Below are positions 23,106-31,082 of a stretch of 38,940 nt of DNA, one piece after another; the first letter of the stretch is position 1; every line of letters begins with the position of its first letter. Source of the stretch: UBA3263 sp964554665 (GTDB lineage Bacteria > Bacteroidota > Bacteroidia > Bacteroidales > Muribaculaceae); contig CAZKPP010000014.1 in the NCBI GenBank assembly GCA_964554665.1, forward strand, positions 1 to 38,940, read 5' to 3'. The position numbers and the translations under genes were made by a program. The notes under the pieces were generated by a model. The model searched no databases. It was not told the origin of the DNA and saw nothing but the letters and a program-made list of their open reading frames with translations.

Positions 23106-23311
23106 AGAAAGTTTCATTGTTTATCTCCTTCGCAGTGGTTTGGTTTGCGGTTGCGGGCTTCTGTCTGCTGATCGGCGATCTTTTCAATATCGATTTTTTC
23201 CAAAGCCCGGCCAATTATATTCAAATCGGATTATCGGCCGCTCTGGCCGGACTGTTCGGCCCTCCCCTGGCCGCCTACGCCCAAAAACTCTTCCGCAAAA
23301 ATCGCCCCTAA
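23102..23311 (+). CDS. small two-helix membrane protein, unknown function
   Basis: A 69-residue protein with two hydrophobic helices (about 5-27 and 39-60) separated by a short acidic/aromatic loop and ending in a basic tail (KLFRKNRP). The ATGA overlap with cysK and a plausible translation signal support it as a real gene. No family was recognised. Being coupled to cysK it might relate to sulfide or cysteine metabolism, but this is only positional. Confidence 0.65.
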   Translation: MKKVSLFISFAVVWFAVAGFCLLIGDLFNIDFFQSPANYIQIGLSAALAGLFGPPLAAYAQKLFRKNRP

Positions 23312-23324
23312 TCCTTCCGTCCGC

Positions 23325-24434
23325 ATGAAACCGGATTTAACTCTCTTGCATAACGGTGATTATCGGAGTTGGGTTAAGGAGCTTAAGCGGCGATATCTTT
23401 CGGCCCGTCTGAAAGCTTCGATTGATGCCAACCGCACGTTGCTGGAATATTATTGGAGCCTTGGTCGCGATATTGCCGAAAGACAGTATTCTAACACCTA
23501 TGGCTCCGGATTCTATAGGACGTTAAGCCATGATTTGAGGTCGGAAATGCCCGACGAAAAAGGCTTTTCCGAAAGAAATCTCAGATACATGTATGAGTTC
23601 TATAATACTTATAGTCAGGTTATTGGAATTTTGCAGCAGCCTGCTGCAAAATCTTCTGTTGAAAATCATCTAAGGGGTGTAGATGATTTGTTTAGAGAAA
23701 TTTGTTCTATCCCGTGGGATCATCAGTGCAGAATTATTTCTAAGTGCAAAGGCGATGCTAAAAAAGCGCTGTTCTTCGTTCGCAAGGTCATCGAAAACAA
23801 TTGGGGGCGCGACGTTTTGTTGAACTTTCTCGGAACTGATCTATACGAGCGTCAAGCCAAGGCCATTACCAATTTCAGCTCAACGCTTCCGGCATTGCAA
23901 AGCGACCTCGCTCAGCAAACCACCAAAGACCCCTACGTGTTTAATTTCCTTACGATGACCGAAGACTATACTGAACGCGAGCTGGAAGATGCTTTGGTTG
24001 AGAATGTTACCAAATTTCTGGTGGAATTGGGCACAGGCTTCGCCTATATGGGACGACAATACAGAATGCAGGTGGGCGAAAAAGAGATATTTATTGATCT
24101 GCTGTTCTATAACACCCGCATCCATGCCTATTGCTGCATAGAGCTGAAGACAGGGTCATTTCAGGCCTCGTATTTAGGTCAGTTGGGTTTATATGTTACG
24201 GCCGTCAACCATCAGTTGAAAACGGAACATGATAATCCAACCATCGGCTTGTTGATTTGCAAGGACAAAGACAACATTGAAGCTCAATATTCATTGGAAG
24301 CTTACAATCTTCCGCTCGGAGTTTCTCAATATGAGTTATCCAAACTGATTCCCGGCAACATAAAGAGCTCATTGCCATCCATCGAAGAGATAGAAGCTTC
24401 GTTGGGGCAGCTGTCGGAAGGCGACAAAGATTAA
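23325..24434 (+). CDS. DUF1016 / PDDEXK nuclease family protein (YhcG-like)
   Basis: A 369-residue protein with an N-terminal DUF1016_N helical domain (about 10-165, with WSLGRDIAERQ and FSERNLRYMYEFY) and a C-terminal PDDEXK-type nuclease domain (about 205-355). Catalytic candidates are Glu226, Asp258 in IFIDLLFY and the Glu273-x-Lys275 pair in CIELKTG, all present, so the nuclease is probably active. Related proteins occur next to restriction-modification and other defence genes, but none is here; function is unproven. It follows the small membrane gene by 13 bp and precedes the SRP RNA promoter. Confidence 0.92.
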   Translation: MKPDLTLLHNGDYRSWVKELKRRYLSARLKASIDANRTLLEYYWSLGRDIAERQYSNTYGSGFYRTLSHDLRSEMPDEKGFSERNLRYMYEFYNTYSQVIGILQQPAAKSSVENHLRGVDDLFREICSIPWDHQCRIISKCKGDAKKALFFVRKVIENNWGRDVLLNFLGTDLYERQAKAITNFSSTLPALQSDLAQQTTKDPYVFNFLTMTEDYTERELEDALVENVTKFLVELGTGFAYMGRQYRMQVGEKEIFIDLLFYNTRIHAYCCIELKTGSFQASYLGQLGLYVTAVNHQLKTEHDNPTIGLLICKDKDNIEAQYSLEAYNLPLGVSQYELSKLIPGNIKSSLPSIEEIEASLGQLSEGDKD

Positions 24435-24450
24435 CAAGTTTCGGAAAAAT

Positions 24451-24481
24451 TTGGAAAAGTCGAAAATTAGGCGTAACTTTG
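24451..24481 (+). promoter_or_regulatory. promoter of the SRP RNA
   Basis: TTGG (24451-24454) and -7 element TAACTTTG (24474-24481) with a 20-nt spacer from TTG. Start near 24487. Confidence 0.75.
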
Positions 24482-24486
24482 CAGTC

Positions 24487-24584
24487 GGGTAAGTCCTATG
24501 CGACCAGCTCCCTATGAACTCCGCCAGGACCGGAAGGTAGCAACGGTAGTAGGTTGTAGCAGGTGCGATGTAGGGAGCTTACCC
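24487..24584 (+). ncRNA. ffs: signal recognition particle RNA (small bacterial type, 4.5S)
   Basis: The 98-nt RNA begins GGGTAAG and ends GCTTACCC, so its ends pair. Its apical loop region carries the conserved SRP domain sequence CCAGGACCGGAAGGTAGCA and the AACGGTAG side of the symmetric loop. This RNA binds Ffh and docks ribosomes at the membrane. A Bacteroidetes promoter precedes it and a T-run follows. asnA starts 24 nt later. Confidence 0.95.
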
Positions 24585-24590
24585 TTTTTT
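24571..24590 (+). terminator. terminator at the end of ffs
   Basis: The closing stem of the SRP RNA (GCTTACCC) is immediately followed by six T residues, so the RNA's own terminal helix plus the T-run can terminate transcription. Confidence 0.55.
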
Positions 24591-24608
24591 ATTTTAAGTT
24601 CTTAAACA

Positions 24609-25625
24609 ATGCTGATCATACCTGAAAAATACAAACTCAAGCTGCTGCCCGAAACCACCGAGGTGGCCATCAAACAGATTAAAGACGACTTTCAGCGCTT
24701 TTTGAGCCAGGCCCTGGACCTGAGGCGCGTAACCGCCCCGCTGTTCGTGCTGTCGGGCACCGGCATCAACGACGACCTCAACGGCGTGGAGCCCCCGGTG
24801 TCGTTCACCATACCCGCCATGGGCAACGCCCGGGCCGAGGTGGTGCACTCGCTGGCAAAGTGGAAGCGCACCAAGTTGGCTGACTATCAAATCAGCCCGG
24901 GATTCGGCATTTATACCGACATGAACGCCATCCGCACCACCGAGGAGCTCGACAATATTCACTCGCTATACGTTGACCAGTGGGACTGGGAACGGACTAT
25001 CCGCCCCGAGCAGCGCACCGTAGAGTTCCTGTATTCGATTGTAGAGAAGATTTATGACGCTATCCGCAAGGCAGAGCGCGCGGTTTATGAGCGCTATCCG
25101 CACCTCACGCCGACACTGCCCGAAAAGATTCATTTCGTAACGGCCCAGGAGCTTTTAGACATGTATCCGACGCTGTCGGCCAAGGAGCGCGAAGCCGAGA
25201 TTGCGCGCAAACATGGCGCAGTGTTTATCCGCGGCATCGGCGGCCGCCTGAGCAACGGCGAGAAACACGACGGACGTGCCGCCGACTACGACGACTGGTC
25301 GACCTCCGGAGGCCTGAACGGCGACATTGTTGTGTGGAACCATGTGCTCAACATTCCGTTTGAGCTCAGTTCCATGGGCATACGCGTAGACCGCGAGGCG
25401 CTTGAGCGTCAGTTGTCTCTCGAAGGCAAGGAGCAGTATAAGGAGCGGGCGTTTCATAAGGCGCTGCTTGCGGGCGAGCTGCCCGAGAGCATTGGCGGCG
25501 GCATCGGTCAGAGCCGCCTGTGCATGCTGCTGCTTCAGAAGGCCCACATCGGCGAGGTTCAGGCATCGCTCTGGCCCGACGAGCAGCTTGCCGCCCTCCG
25601 CGCCGCCGGCATCTCCCTGCTCTAA
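24609..25625 (+). CDS. asnA: aspartate--ammonia ligase (ammonia-dependent asparagine synthetase)
   Basis: AsnA makes asparagine from aspartate, ammonia and ATP in the cytoplasm. The 338-residue protein matches the usual length. It has the class II aminoacyl-tRNA-synthetase-like fold signatures FGIYTDMNAIR, DQWDWER, NGEKHDGRAADYDDW and SIGGGIGQSR, which bind aspartyl-AMP. Only 24 nt separate it from ffs and no promoter fits between, so its mRNA probably comes from read-through of the SRP RNA terminator. The stop overlaps the end of the convergent glycosyltransferase by 4 bp. Confidence 0.97.
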   Translation: MLIIPEKYKLKLLPETTEVAIKQIKDDFQRFLSQALDLRRVTAPLFVLSGTGINDDLNGVEPPVSFTIPAMGNARAEVVHSLAKWKRTKLADYQISPGFGIYTDMNAIRTTEELDNIHSLYVDQWDWERTIRPEQRTVEFLYSIVEKIYDAIRKAERAVYERYPHLTPTLPEKIHFVTAQELLDMYPTLSAKEREAEIARKHGAVFIRGIGGRLSNGEKHDGRAADYDDWSTSGGLNGDIVVWNHVLNIPFELSSMGIRVDREALERQLSLEGKEQYKERAFHKALLAGELPESIGGGIGQSRLCMLLLQKAHIGEVQASLWPDEQLAALRAAGISLL

Positions 25626-26338
25626 CCGCCCAGGAGTTTGCGGAGGTGGGTGCGCAGGGTGGGGAGGAGGCCGTAGTGGCTGCGCATAATGTGTAAGCGC
25701 TCAAGCAGCGATGCGCGGCGGTTGGCGGTGGTCATCCCCTCGCTCAGATAGTCGGCAACGTAGCCGGGGATATAGACGTTTAGCGGGGAGCGGCGGAGCA
25801 CTTTGCACGCCCAGTCGTAGTCGGCCGAAAAACGATATTGCAGGTCGTAGTCGGGGGCGAGGTCGCGGCGCACCAGCATTGCCTGGTGGCATACCTCCAT
25901 GCCGTTGAGAAACGAGCGGAAAGTGAGTCGCTCTGGCGCCAGCAGATGACGCTCGCCAACGTAGCGGCGCTCGGCATCGACCAGGCGCGTCTGGCCGTAG
26001 ACTATGCCCGGCTCCGAGGGCGCGGCGGCTATGGCGTCGGCGTAGGTCTGCAAGGTGGATGAGTCGGGCAGAGAGTCGCCCGCGTTGAGAAAGAGCACGT
26101 AGCGGCCCGAGGCGCGGTGCAGCCCCTTGTTCATGGCGTCGTAGAGCCCGCGGTCAGGTTCGCTGAACACCTGCGCTTTGGGGCAGCTGCGGGCCAGGGC
26201 TACGGTTGCGTCCTTTGAAGCTCCGTCAATTACGAGATATTCGAAATCTTGAAACGTCTGGGCCTCAACGGAACGCAGAGTCGGCGGCAAGGTCGACTCT
26301 GCGTTATAGGTTATCGTGATTACAGAAATCAGGGGCAT
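25622..26338 (-). CDS. family 2 glycosyltransferase (WcaE-like)
   Basis: A 238-residue GT-A glycosyltransferase likely acting on surface polysaccharide. It begins PLISVITITYNAE, has LVIDGASKDAT, the EPDRGLYDAMNKG signature and FLNAGDSLPD with the acidic metal site, then DYDWACKVL near the acceptor region. Unlike the GT2 at 1803-2678, it lacks a DxD triad and uses NAGD, as in WcaE-type enzymes. It is the last gene of the glnS operon, 2 nt after DUF4293, and converges on asnA. Confidence 0.9.
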   Translation of the reverse strand: MPLISVITITYNAESTLPPTLRSVEAQTFQDFEYLVIDGASKDATVALARSCPKAQVFSEPDRGLYDAMNKGLHRASGRYVLFLNAGDSLPDSSTLQTYADAIAAAPSEPGIVYGQTRLVDAERRYVGERHLLAPERLTFRSFLNGMEVCHQAMLVRRDLAPDYDLQYRFSADYDWACKVLRRSPLNVYIPGYVADYLSEGMTTANRRASLLERLHIMRSHYGLLPTLRTHLRKLLGG

Positions 26339-26340
26339 GG

Positions 26341-26745
26341 TCAGCGCAGGCGATCGGCGGCCTTGAGGAGTTTCTGGTCGGATTTGATGGCTCCGGTGGC
26401 AAAGATGTCAAACAGGCAGCTGAACACCACAGCGCAAGGCGTAAGCAGAGCCATGGTTGCCCCGTTTTCAACGTTCGTCCAGTCGAGAATCCAGGCGTAG
26501 GCCAGGGTGAAGAACGCAAACAAGGCTGCGATGCGGCTAACGAGCTTTTGGCGCTGCAGATTCTTGTAGAGGCAGATGCCGAGCAGCGGCAGAATGGTTG
26601 CCAGCAGGCCCAGAATCAGCAGCGGCACGTTGTTTTGAACCGAAATGTTCCCCTCGGGGAGGTTAATCCAGGGGAAGCTGAGGCTGACGATTGCGCAGAT
26701 AAAAGCAATCATCAGATAGAGGTTTTGCAGACGTTGTATTTGCAT
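26341..26745 (-). CDS. DUF4293 family four-helix membrane protein
   Basis: A 134-residue protein with about four membrane helices (residues 8-26, 42-60, 70-88, 97-115) and a charged C-terminus. The N-terminus MQIQRLQNLYLMIA is typical of the Bacteroidetes-specific DUF4293 family, whose function is unknown. It sits 17 nt after folE and 2 nt before the glycosyltransferase. Confidence 0.85.
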   Translation of the reverse strand: MQIQRLQNLYLMIAFICAIVSLSFPWINLPEGNISVQNNVPLLILGLLATILPLLGICLYKNLQRQKLVSRIAALFAFFTLAYAWILDWTNVENGATMALLTPCAVVFSCLFDIFATGAIKSDQKLLKAADRLR

Positions 26746-26762
26746 AGTTTTATCTCCGGGTG

Positions 26763-27347
26763 TTATTTCTGGTTAATAAGGTTAAAGAATTCGGTGCGCA
26801 GGGCAGGATCGGTGGCAAAGGTGCCGAGATAGTCGGTGGTGGTGGTCATTGCTTCCTGCTTTTCAACGCCGCGCATTTTCATGCAGAGGTGGCCGGCGGT
26901 GCAGGTAACTATGGCTCCCTCGGCGGGAAGGGTTTCGAAGATTTCGCGGCAAACCTGTGCCGTTAGCCGCTCCTGAACCTGCAGCCGACGGGCGTAGGCA
27001 TCAACAACGCGTGCAACCTTGCTCAGGCCGAGCATGTTGCCTTTGGGAACATAGCCCACCGACATGCGGCCGAAGAAGGGGAGAATATGGTGCTCACACA
27101 GCGAGTAGAACTCAATATCCTTGACAATAATCATTCGCGAGCCGTCGTGGGTAAACACGGCCTGACGCATGATTTCCGACGGGTTGAGGCGATAGCCCGA
27201 CGTGGCGTAATAGAGCGCTTTGGCGGCGCGCACGGGGGTTTTGCGCAGGCCCTCGCGTCCGGGATCTTCGCCGAGCAGCCGAATTATCTCTTCGAAGTGG
27301 CCGGCGAGTTTGTCGATGGTTTCCTGATCGTAAGATTTAATTTCCAT
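26763..27347 (-). CDS. folE: GTP cyclohydrolase I
   Basis: FolE opens GTP to 7,8-dihydroneopterin triphosphate, the first step of folate (and queuosine) synthesis. The 194-residue protein has the zinc ligands Cys84 and His87 (SLCEHH) and Cys155 (GHLCMKM), plus GLSKVARVVDAYARRLQVQERL. The frame is open to 27368, but ATG at 27347 (MEIKSYD) follows the SPOR gene stop by 1 nt, while the longer start would overlap it by 20 bp. Confidence 0.96.
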   Translation of the reverse strand: MEIKSYDQETIDKLAGHFEEIIRLLGEDPGREGLRKTPVRAAKALYYATSGYRLNPSEIMRQAVFTHDGSRMIIVKDIEFYSLCEHHILPFFGRMSVGYVPKGNMLGLSKVARVVDAYARRLQVQERLTAQVCREIFETLPAEGAIVTCTAGHLCMKMRGVEKQEAMTTTTDYLGTFATDPALRTEFFNLINQK

Positions 27348-27348
27348 A

Positions 27349-27825
27349 TCAGAGGTTAATGCGTTCACGAACCACTCTCATTTCGCGTGCGCAGGCGGGC
27401 ATGGCTGCGCGCAGGCGGCTGAGGGCTCCGGAGGCTTCGTCGTAGGAGCGGAAGTCGCCAACCTTCAGGCGCCAGTAGGGGGCGTCGTAGCTCACGTAGT
27501 TTGCATATTCGGGGAATTGCGCGGCCACGGTTTGCGAGCGGTTTGTAGCTTCGTTTTTAGCGGTGCGCGGGTTATTGCCCGAAAAAACCAGAATGCGGAA
27601 TCCTCCGGCGGTGCGGGCTCCGGTTGCTTCGACCGGTTTCTGCGTGGCTTCGGTGACCGGGGCGGGGCGCAGGCGCTCGTTGAGCTTCGCGGGCTGAATA
27701 ACCACGGCTTTGCCGGAGGCCGTAAGGCGGTCGGCAATCGTTGGCGCGAGAGTGTCGGCAGGCTCCTGGGCAGTGAGCGTCAGCGAGCATAGGGCCGTTA
27801 TTATTGCTATGAGCAGTCGGTTCAT
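27349..27825 (-). CDS. exported SPOR-domain protein
   Basis: A 158-residue protein with a signal peptide (about 1-19) and a C-terminal SPOR domain (about 73-155). SPOR shows GFRILVFSGNNPRTAKNEA and YWRLKVGDFRSYDEASGALSRL. SPOR domains bind denuded septal peptidoglycan, suggesting a role in division-site cell wall processes. It overlaps the TPR gene by 4 bp (ATGA) and folE follows at once. Confidence 0.88.
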   Translation of the reverse strand: MNRLLIAIITALCSLTLTAQEPADTLAPTIADRLTASGKAVVIQPAKLNERLRPAPVTEATQKPVEATGARTAGGFRILVFSGNNPRTAKNEATNRSQTVAAQFPEYANYVSYDAPYWRLKVGDFRSYDEASGALSRLRAAMPACAREMRVVRERINL

Positions 27826-29306
27826 AAGGTGGAGGTTGGAAATTCAAAAATATCAATCGGTTCGGTGTCGATGCGTCCGGGGGTGTCGAGAATGGCGTTT
27901 ACGGCGGCTATGAACTGCGACATGCCGATCGACTCAAGGTTCGATGCCAGGGTCCAGGTGTCGCGAATGTGGAGCGGAAAATTATCCATGAGCTTGTTCA
28001 TGGCCGCTTTGGCTGCGCGCTTGCCACCCTTTTTCAGGTATGACATTATGCCGCCAACAACCACTGCCGGCATCAGAAACTCCTTGTGGTTGTCGATAAT
28101 GTCGTTGAACTCGGCTATGCACTCGTCGAACATATACAGGCAGTAGAGGCACGTGATATAGAGCTTCATCGACGCGTAGTCGAGCAGGCCGTTGCGTTTG
28201 AGCGTCTCAAACATTTTCAGCGCGGGCATCAGGTCGCCGCGGCTGTAATAAGTCTTTGCGCGGTTAATCCAGTTGTCGACAAAGTTTTCGGTGCCTTCCA
28301 GTGCGTTGAAATGGTCCTGAAGCAGGGTGTCGAGCTCTGCAGGCTCAACAAAGAGCGAGAAATGAATCAGCGCCTCCGATTCGGGCCATTGGCGGCAATA
28401 GGTGGCGGCGAGCTCCTTGGAGCGGTCGATTTTACCGGCCAGATAGAGCGCGCGCAAATATATTTCTGCCGCGGTTTCGGAGGGCATATCCTTTTCAAAC
28501 GGGGCGAGAATATCTACCGCCTCTTTGGCGCGGTCGATCTCAATGAGAATCGATGCCTTGAGCGTCAGGGCCTGAATGTTGTCGGGCTCTATGGCCAGGG
28601 CGTATTCCAAGGTTGCCAGCGCCCCGTAGAAGTCGGGCTCGTTGGGGCTCGGGCCGTCGGCCACGTTTACCTGAATCTGGGCCAGAGCGTTCCAGAAGTC
28701 AACGTTGAAGGGTTCGAGTTCGGTGAGTTCTTCGAGCAGCTTTATGCCGTAGTCGCGGTCGTGGTGAAGGTCGGCCACGATGAAGAGCTCATAGAGCAGT
28801 GTCGGCAGGTAGTCCGTTTTCTTGCGCAGCCGTTTCTCGTTCTCTTTGAGCCAGGCGTAGCAGTTGCAGGCTCCGGCGCAGTCAACCAGCTGGATTATCG
28901 TTTCGTCGTCGAGCTTTTCGGGCGATTGAGCAATCGAGTCGAGCACTTTAATTACCGATTGCTCCGTCTGTTGGTCGGCTTTTTGGCGCAGGTTGAGTAT
29001 TTTGGTCATTGCCGAGCCTGCCGGGAGCGTCTGCTGAATATCTTCCACGCCCTGGTCGAGGTTCAGGTCATAGTAGAGAAAGGCGCGCCGCGAACGCAGT
29101 TCCTCATTGTCGGGAAAGAAACGATAGCCGCGCATAATGGCTTCGATTTCAACGTATTGGTCGTCGAGGTCGACCGCCTGGTCGATAACGATAATCAAGT
29201 CGTCGGCATCGAAGAATTCCGCTTCGGCATCAGCACCCGACGCGAGCGATTTTTTGAACCGTTCGTAGAGTTTAAGGCGTTCGTTTGCGGGCTTTTCTAT
29301 GCTCAT
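27822..29306 (-). CDS. TPR-repeat protein, unknown function
   Basis: A 494-residue cytoplasmic-looking protein (no signal peptide or membrane helix) made of helical repeats with TPR spacing, e.g. ALATLEYALAIEPDNIQALTL (around 225-245). The N-terminus is acidic (ADAEAEFFDADDLIIVID). It starts with an ATGA overlap on glnS and ends with one on the SPOR gene, so the three are translationally coupled. TPR proteins act as protein-binding scaffolds; the partner is unknown. Confidence 0.85.
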   Translation of the reverse strand: MSIEKPANERLKLYERFKKSLASGADAEAEFFDADDLIIVIDQAVDLDDQYVEIEAIMRGYRFFPDNEELRSRRAFLYYDLNLDQGVEDIQQTLPAGSAMTKILNLRQKADQQTEQSVIKVLDSIAQSPEKLDDETIIQLVDCAGACNCYAWLKENEKRLRKKTDYLPTLLYELFIVADLHHDRDYGIKLLEELTELEPFNVDFWNALAQIQVNVADGPSPNEPDFYGALATLEYALAIEPDNIQALTLKASILIEIDRAKEAVDILAPFEKDMPSETAAEIYLRALYLAGKIDRSKELAATYCRQWPESEALIHFSLFVEPAELDTLLQDHFNALEGTENFVDNWINRAKTYYSRGDLMPALKMFETLKRNGLLDYASMKLYITCLYCLYMFDECIAEFNDIIDNHKEFLMPAVVVGGIMSYLKKGGKRAAKAAMNKLMDNFPLHIRDTWTLASNLESIGMSQFIAAVNAILDTPGRIDTEPIDIFEFPTSTL

Positions 29307-31012
29307 TTTTTCTGTTCTTTCTCCCAGCTGTCTTTCAGGCCGATAGTGCGGTTGAAAACGAGATGGTCGGGTTTCGAGTCGAGGTCGGGGGTGAAGTAGC
29401 CGATGCGCTGGAACTGGAATTTGGCGCCGGGTTTGGCGTTTTCGGCAATGAAGGGTTCAACCTTCACTCCGGTCAGCACTTTCAGCGAGTCGGGGTTAAG
29501 GAGTTCGCGGAAATCCTTGTCGGTTTCGGCGGCGGGGTTTTCAACGGCAAAGAGGCGGTCGTAGAGGCGCACTTCGGCGTCGACGGCCTGTGCGGCGCTG
29601 ACCCAGTGGAGGGTGCCCTTAACCTTGCGCATCGAGCCGGGCAGACCCGAGCGGGTTTCGGGATCGTAGGAACATTTGAGTTCAACGATGTTGCCGTCGG
29701 CATCCTTAACAACTTCTTTGCACTTAATGATATAGGCGCCTTTCAGACGCACTTCGCCGCCGGGGGCCAGACGGAAGAATTTTTTGGGCGGGTTCTCCAT
29801 AAAGTCGTCGCGCTCAATGTAGATTTCGCGCGAGAACGGCATCTTGTGGGTGCCTTCGGCGGGGTTTTCGGGGTTGTTTTCCATTTCAACTTCCTCAACC
29901 TGACCTTCGGGATAGTTGGTGATGGTCACTTTCAGGGGGTTGAGCACGGCCATGGCGCGGGTTGCGCGGGCGTTGAGGTCGTTGCGTACGGCGTGTTCGA
30001 GCAGCGAAATCGAGTTCAAGGCTTCATATTTGGTGTAGCCGATGGTGTCGATAAAGCGGCGGATGCTTTCGGGGGTGTAGCCGCGGCGACGCATGCCGGA
30101 AATGGTTGGCATGCGGGGGTCGTCCCAGCCGCTGACGAGGCCTTCCTGCACCAGCTGCAGCAACTTGCGCTTGCTCATTACGGTGTAGGTCAGGTTCAGG
30201 CGGTTGAACTCAATCTGGCGGGGGCAGTAGTCGCCGCCTTTGGCGAGTTCCTGAGCGAAATAGTCGTAGAGCGGACGGTGGGGCACAAACTCCAGCGTGC
30301 AAATCGAGTGAGTAACGCCCTCAAAGAAGTCGCTCTGGCCGTGGGCGAAGTCATACATGGGGTAGACTTTCCACTGAGTGCCGGTGCGGTGGTGGGGATA
30401 CTTCGTGATAATGCGATACATAATCGGGTCGCGGAAGTGCATGTTGTCGGACGCCATGTCGATTTTGGCGCGGAGCACTCGTGCACCGTCGGGAAACTCG
30501 CCGGCGTTCATGCGCATGAACAGGTCGAGATTCTCTTCGGGGGTGCGGTCGCGATAGGGCGAATTCTGGCCCGGCTGGGTGGGGGTACCCTTTTGGGCGG
30601 CGATTTCTTCCGAGGTCTGGTCGTCGACGTAGGCTTTGCCCTCCTTGATCAGGCGCACTGCCAGGTCAAAAAGCTGCGGAAAGTAGTCAGACGCATAATA
30701 TTCGCGGTCGCCCCAGTCGAAGCCGAGCCAGTGAATGTCTTCGCGAATGGCGTCGACATATTCGGTGTCTTCTTTAACGGGGTTGGTGTCGTCGAAGCGC
30801 AGGTTGCAGGTGCCTCCGAATTTTTCGGCAACGCCGAAGTCCATGCAGATAGCCTTGGCATGGCCGATGTGGAGGTAGCCGTTGGGTTCGGGTGGGAAGC
30901 GGGTGTTGAGCCGTCCGCCGTTTTTGCCCTCTTGCAGGTCGTTGAAAACGAGTTGTTCTACGAAGTTAAGACCACGCTCTGTGGATTCGTCGTTAGTTAT
31001 GATTTCGCTCAT
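29303..31012 (-). CDS. glnS: glutaminyl-tRNA synthetase
   Basis: GlnS charges tRNA-Gln with glutamine. The 569-residue class I synthetase has PEPNGYLHIGH (41-51, HIGH motif), RFDDTNP (72-78), and VMSKR (278-282, the KMSKS counterpart), followed by two C-terminal anticodon-binding beta-barrels. It heads a six-gene operon. Presence of GlnS means this organism charges Gln directly. Confidence 0.97.
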   Translation of the reverse strand: MSEIITNDESTERGLNFVEQLVFNDLQEGKNGGRLNTRFPPEPNGYLHIGHAKAICMDFGVAEKFGGTCNLRFDDTNPVKEDTEYVDAIREDIHWLGFDWGDREYYASDYFPQLFDLAVRLIKEGKAYVDDQTSEEIAAQKGTPTQPGQNSPYRDRTPEENLDLFMRMNAGEFPDGARVLRAKIDMASDNMHFRDPIMYRIITKYPHHRTGTQWKVYPMYDFAHGQSDFFEGVTHSICTLEFVPHRPLYDYFAQELAKGGDYCPRQIEFNRLNLTYTVMSKRKLLQLVQEGLVSGWDDPRMPTISGMRRRGYTPESIRRFIDTIGYTKYEALNSISLLEHAVRNDLNARATRAMAVLNPLKVTITNYPEGQVEEVEMENNPENPAEGTHKMPFSREIYIERDDFMENPPKKFFRLAPGGEVRLKGAYIIKCKEVVKDADGNIVELKCSYDPETRSGLPGSMRKVKGTLHWVSAAQAVDAEVRLYDRLFAVENPAAETDKDFRELLNPDSLKVLTGVKVEPFIAENAKPGAKFQFQRIGYFTPDLDSKPDHLVFNRTIGLKDSWEKEQKK

Positions 31013-31040
31013 GATTATTCCGAATGGTTAGAATGAACTG

Positions 31041-31071
31041 CAAAGTTACAAAAATAATTAGTAATTAGCAA
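31041..31071 (-). promoter_or_regulatory. promoter of the glnS operon
   Basis: Minus-strand -7 element TAACTTTG (31048-31041) and TTGC (31071-31068) with a 20-nt spacer. The spacer and -33 lie inside the AT-rich 13-bp direct repeats. Leader about 20-25 nt. Confidence 0.65.
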
Positions 31072-31082
31072 TTAGTAATTAG
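31056..31082. repeat. 13-bp tandem direct repeat overlapping the pdxB stop and glnS promoter
   Basis: AATTAGTAATTAG occurs at 31056-31068 and again exactly at 31070-31082, separated by one C. The second copy overlaps the pdxB stop codon. The unit itself is two near-copies of AATTAG. No transposase or other repeat partner is present. Confidence 0.7.

Noticed and set aside
23325..24434. Restriction-modification or toxin-antitoxin locus around the DUF1016 gene
   Set aside because: No methyltransferase, specificity subunit, or small partner gene adjoins it; the 69-residue gene is a membrane protein coupled to cysK.
29285..31036. 583-codon open frame on the plus strand opposite glnS
   Set aside because: It is fully antisense to glnS, its product is rich in G, V, F and A with no domain, and such antisense frames arise from the codon bias of GC-rich genes here.
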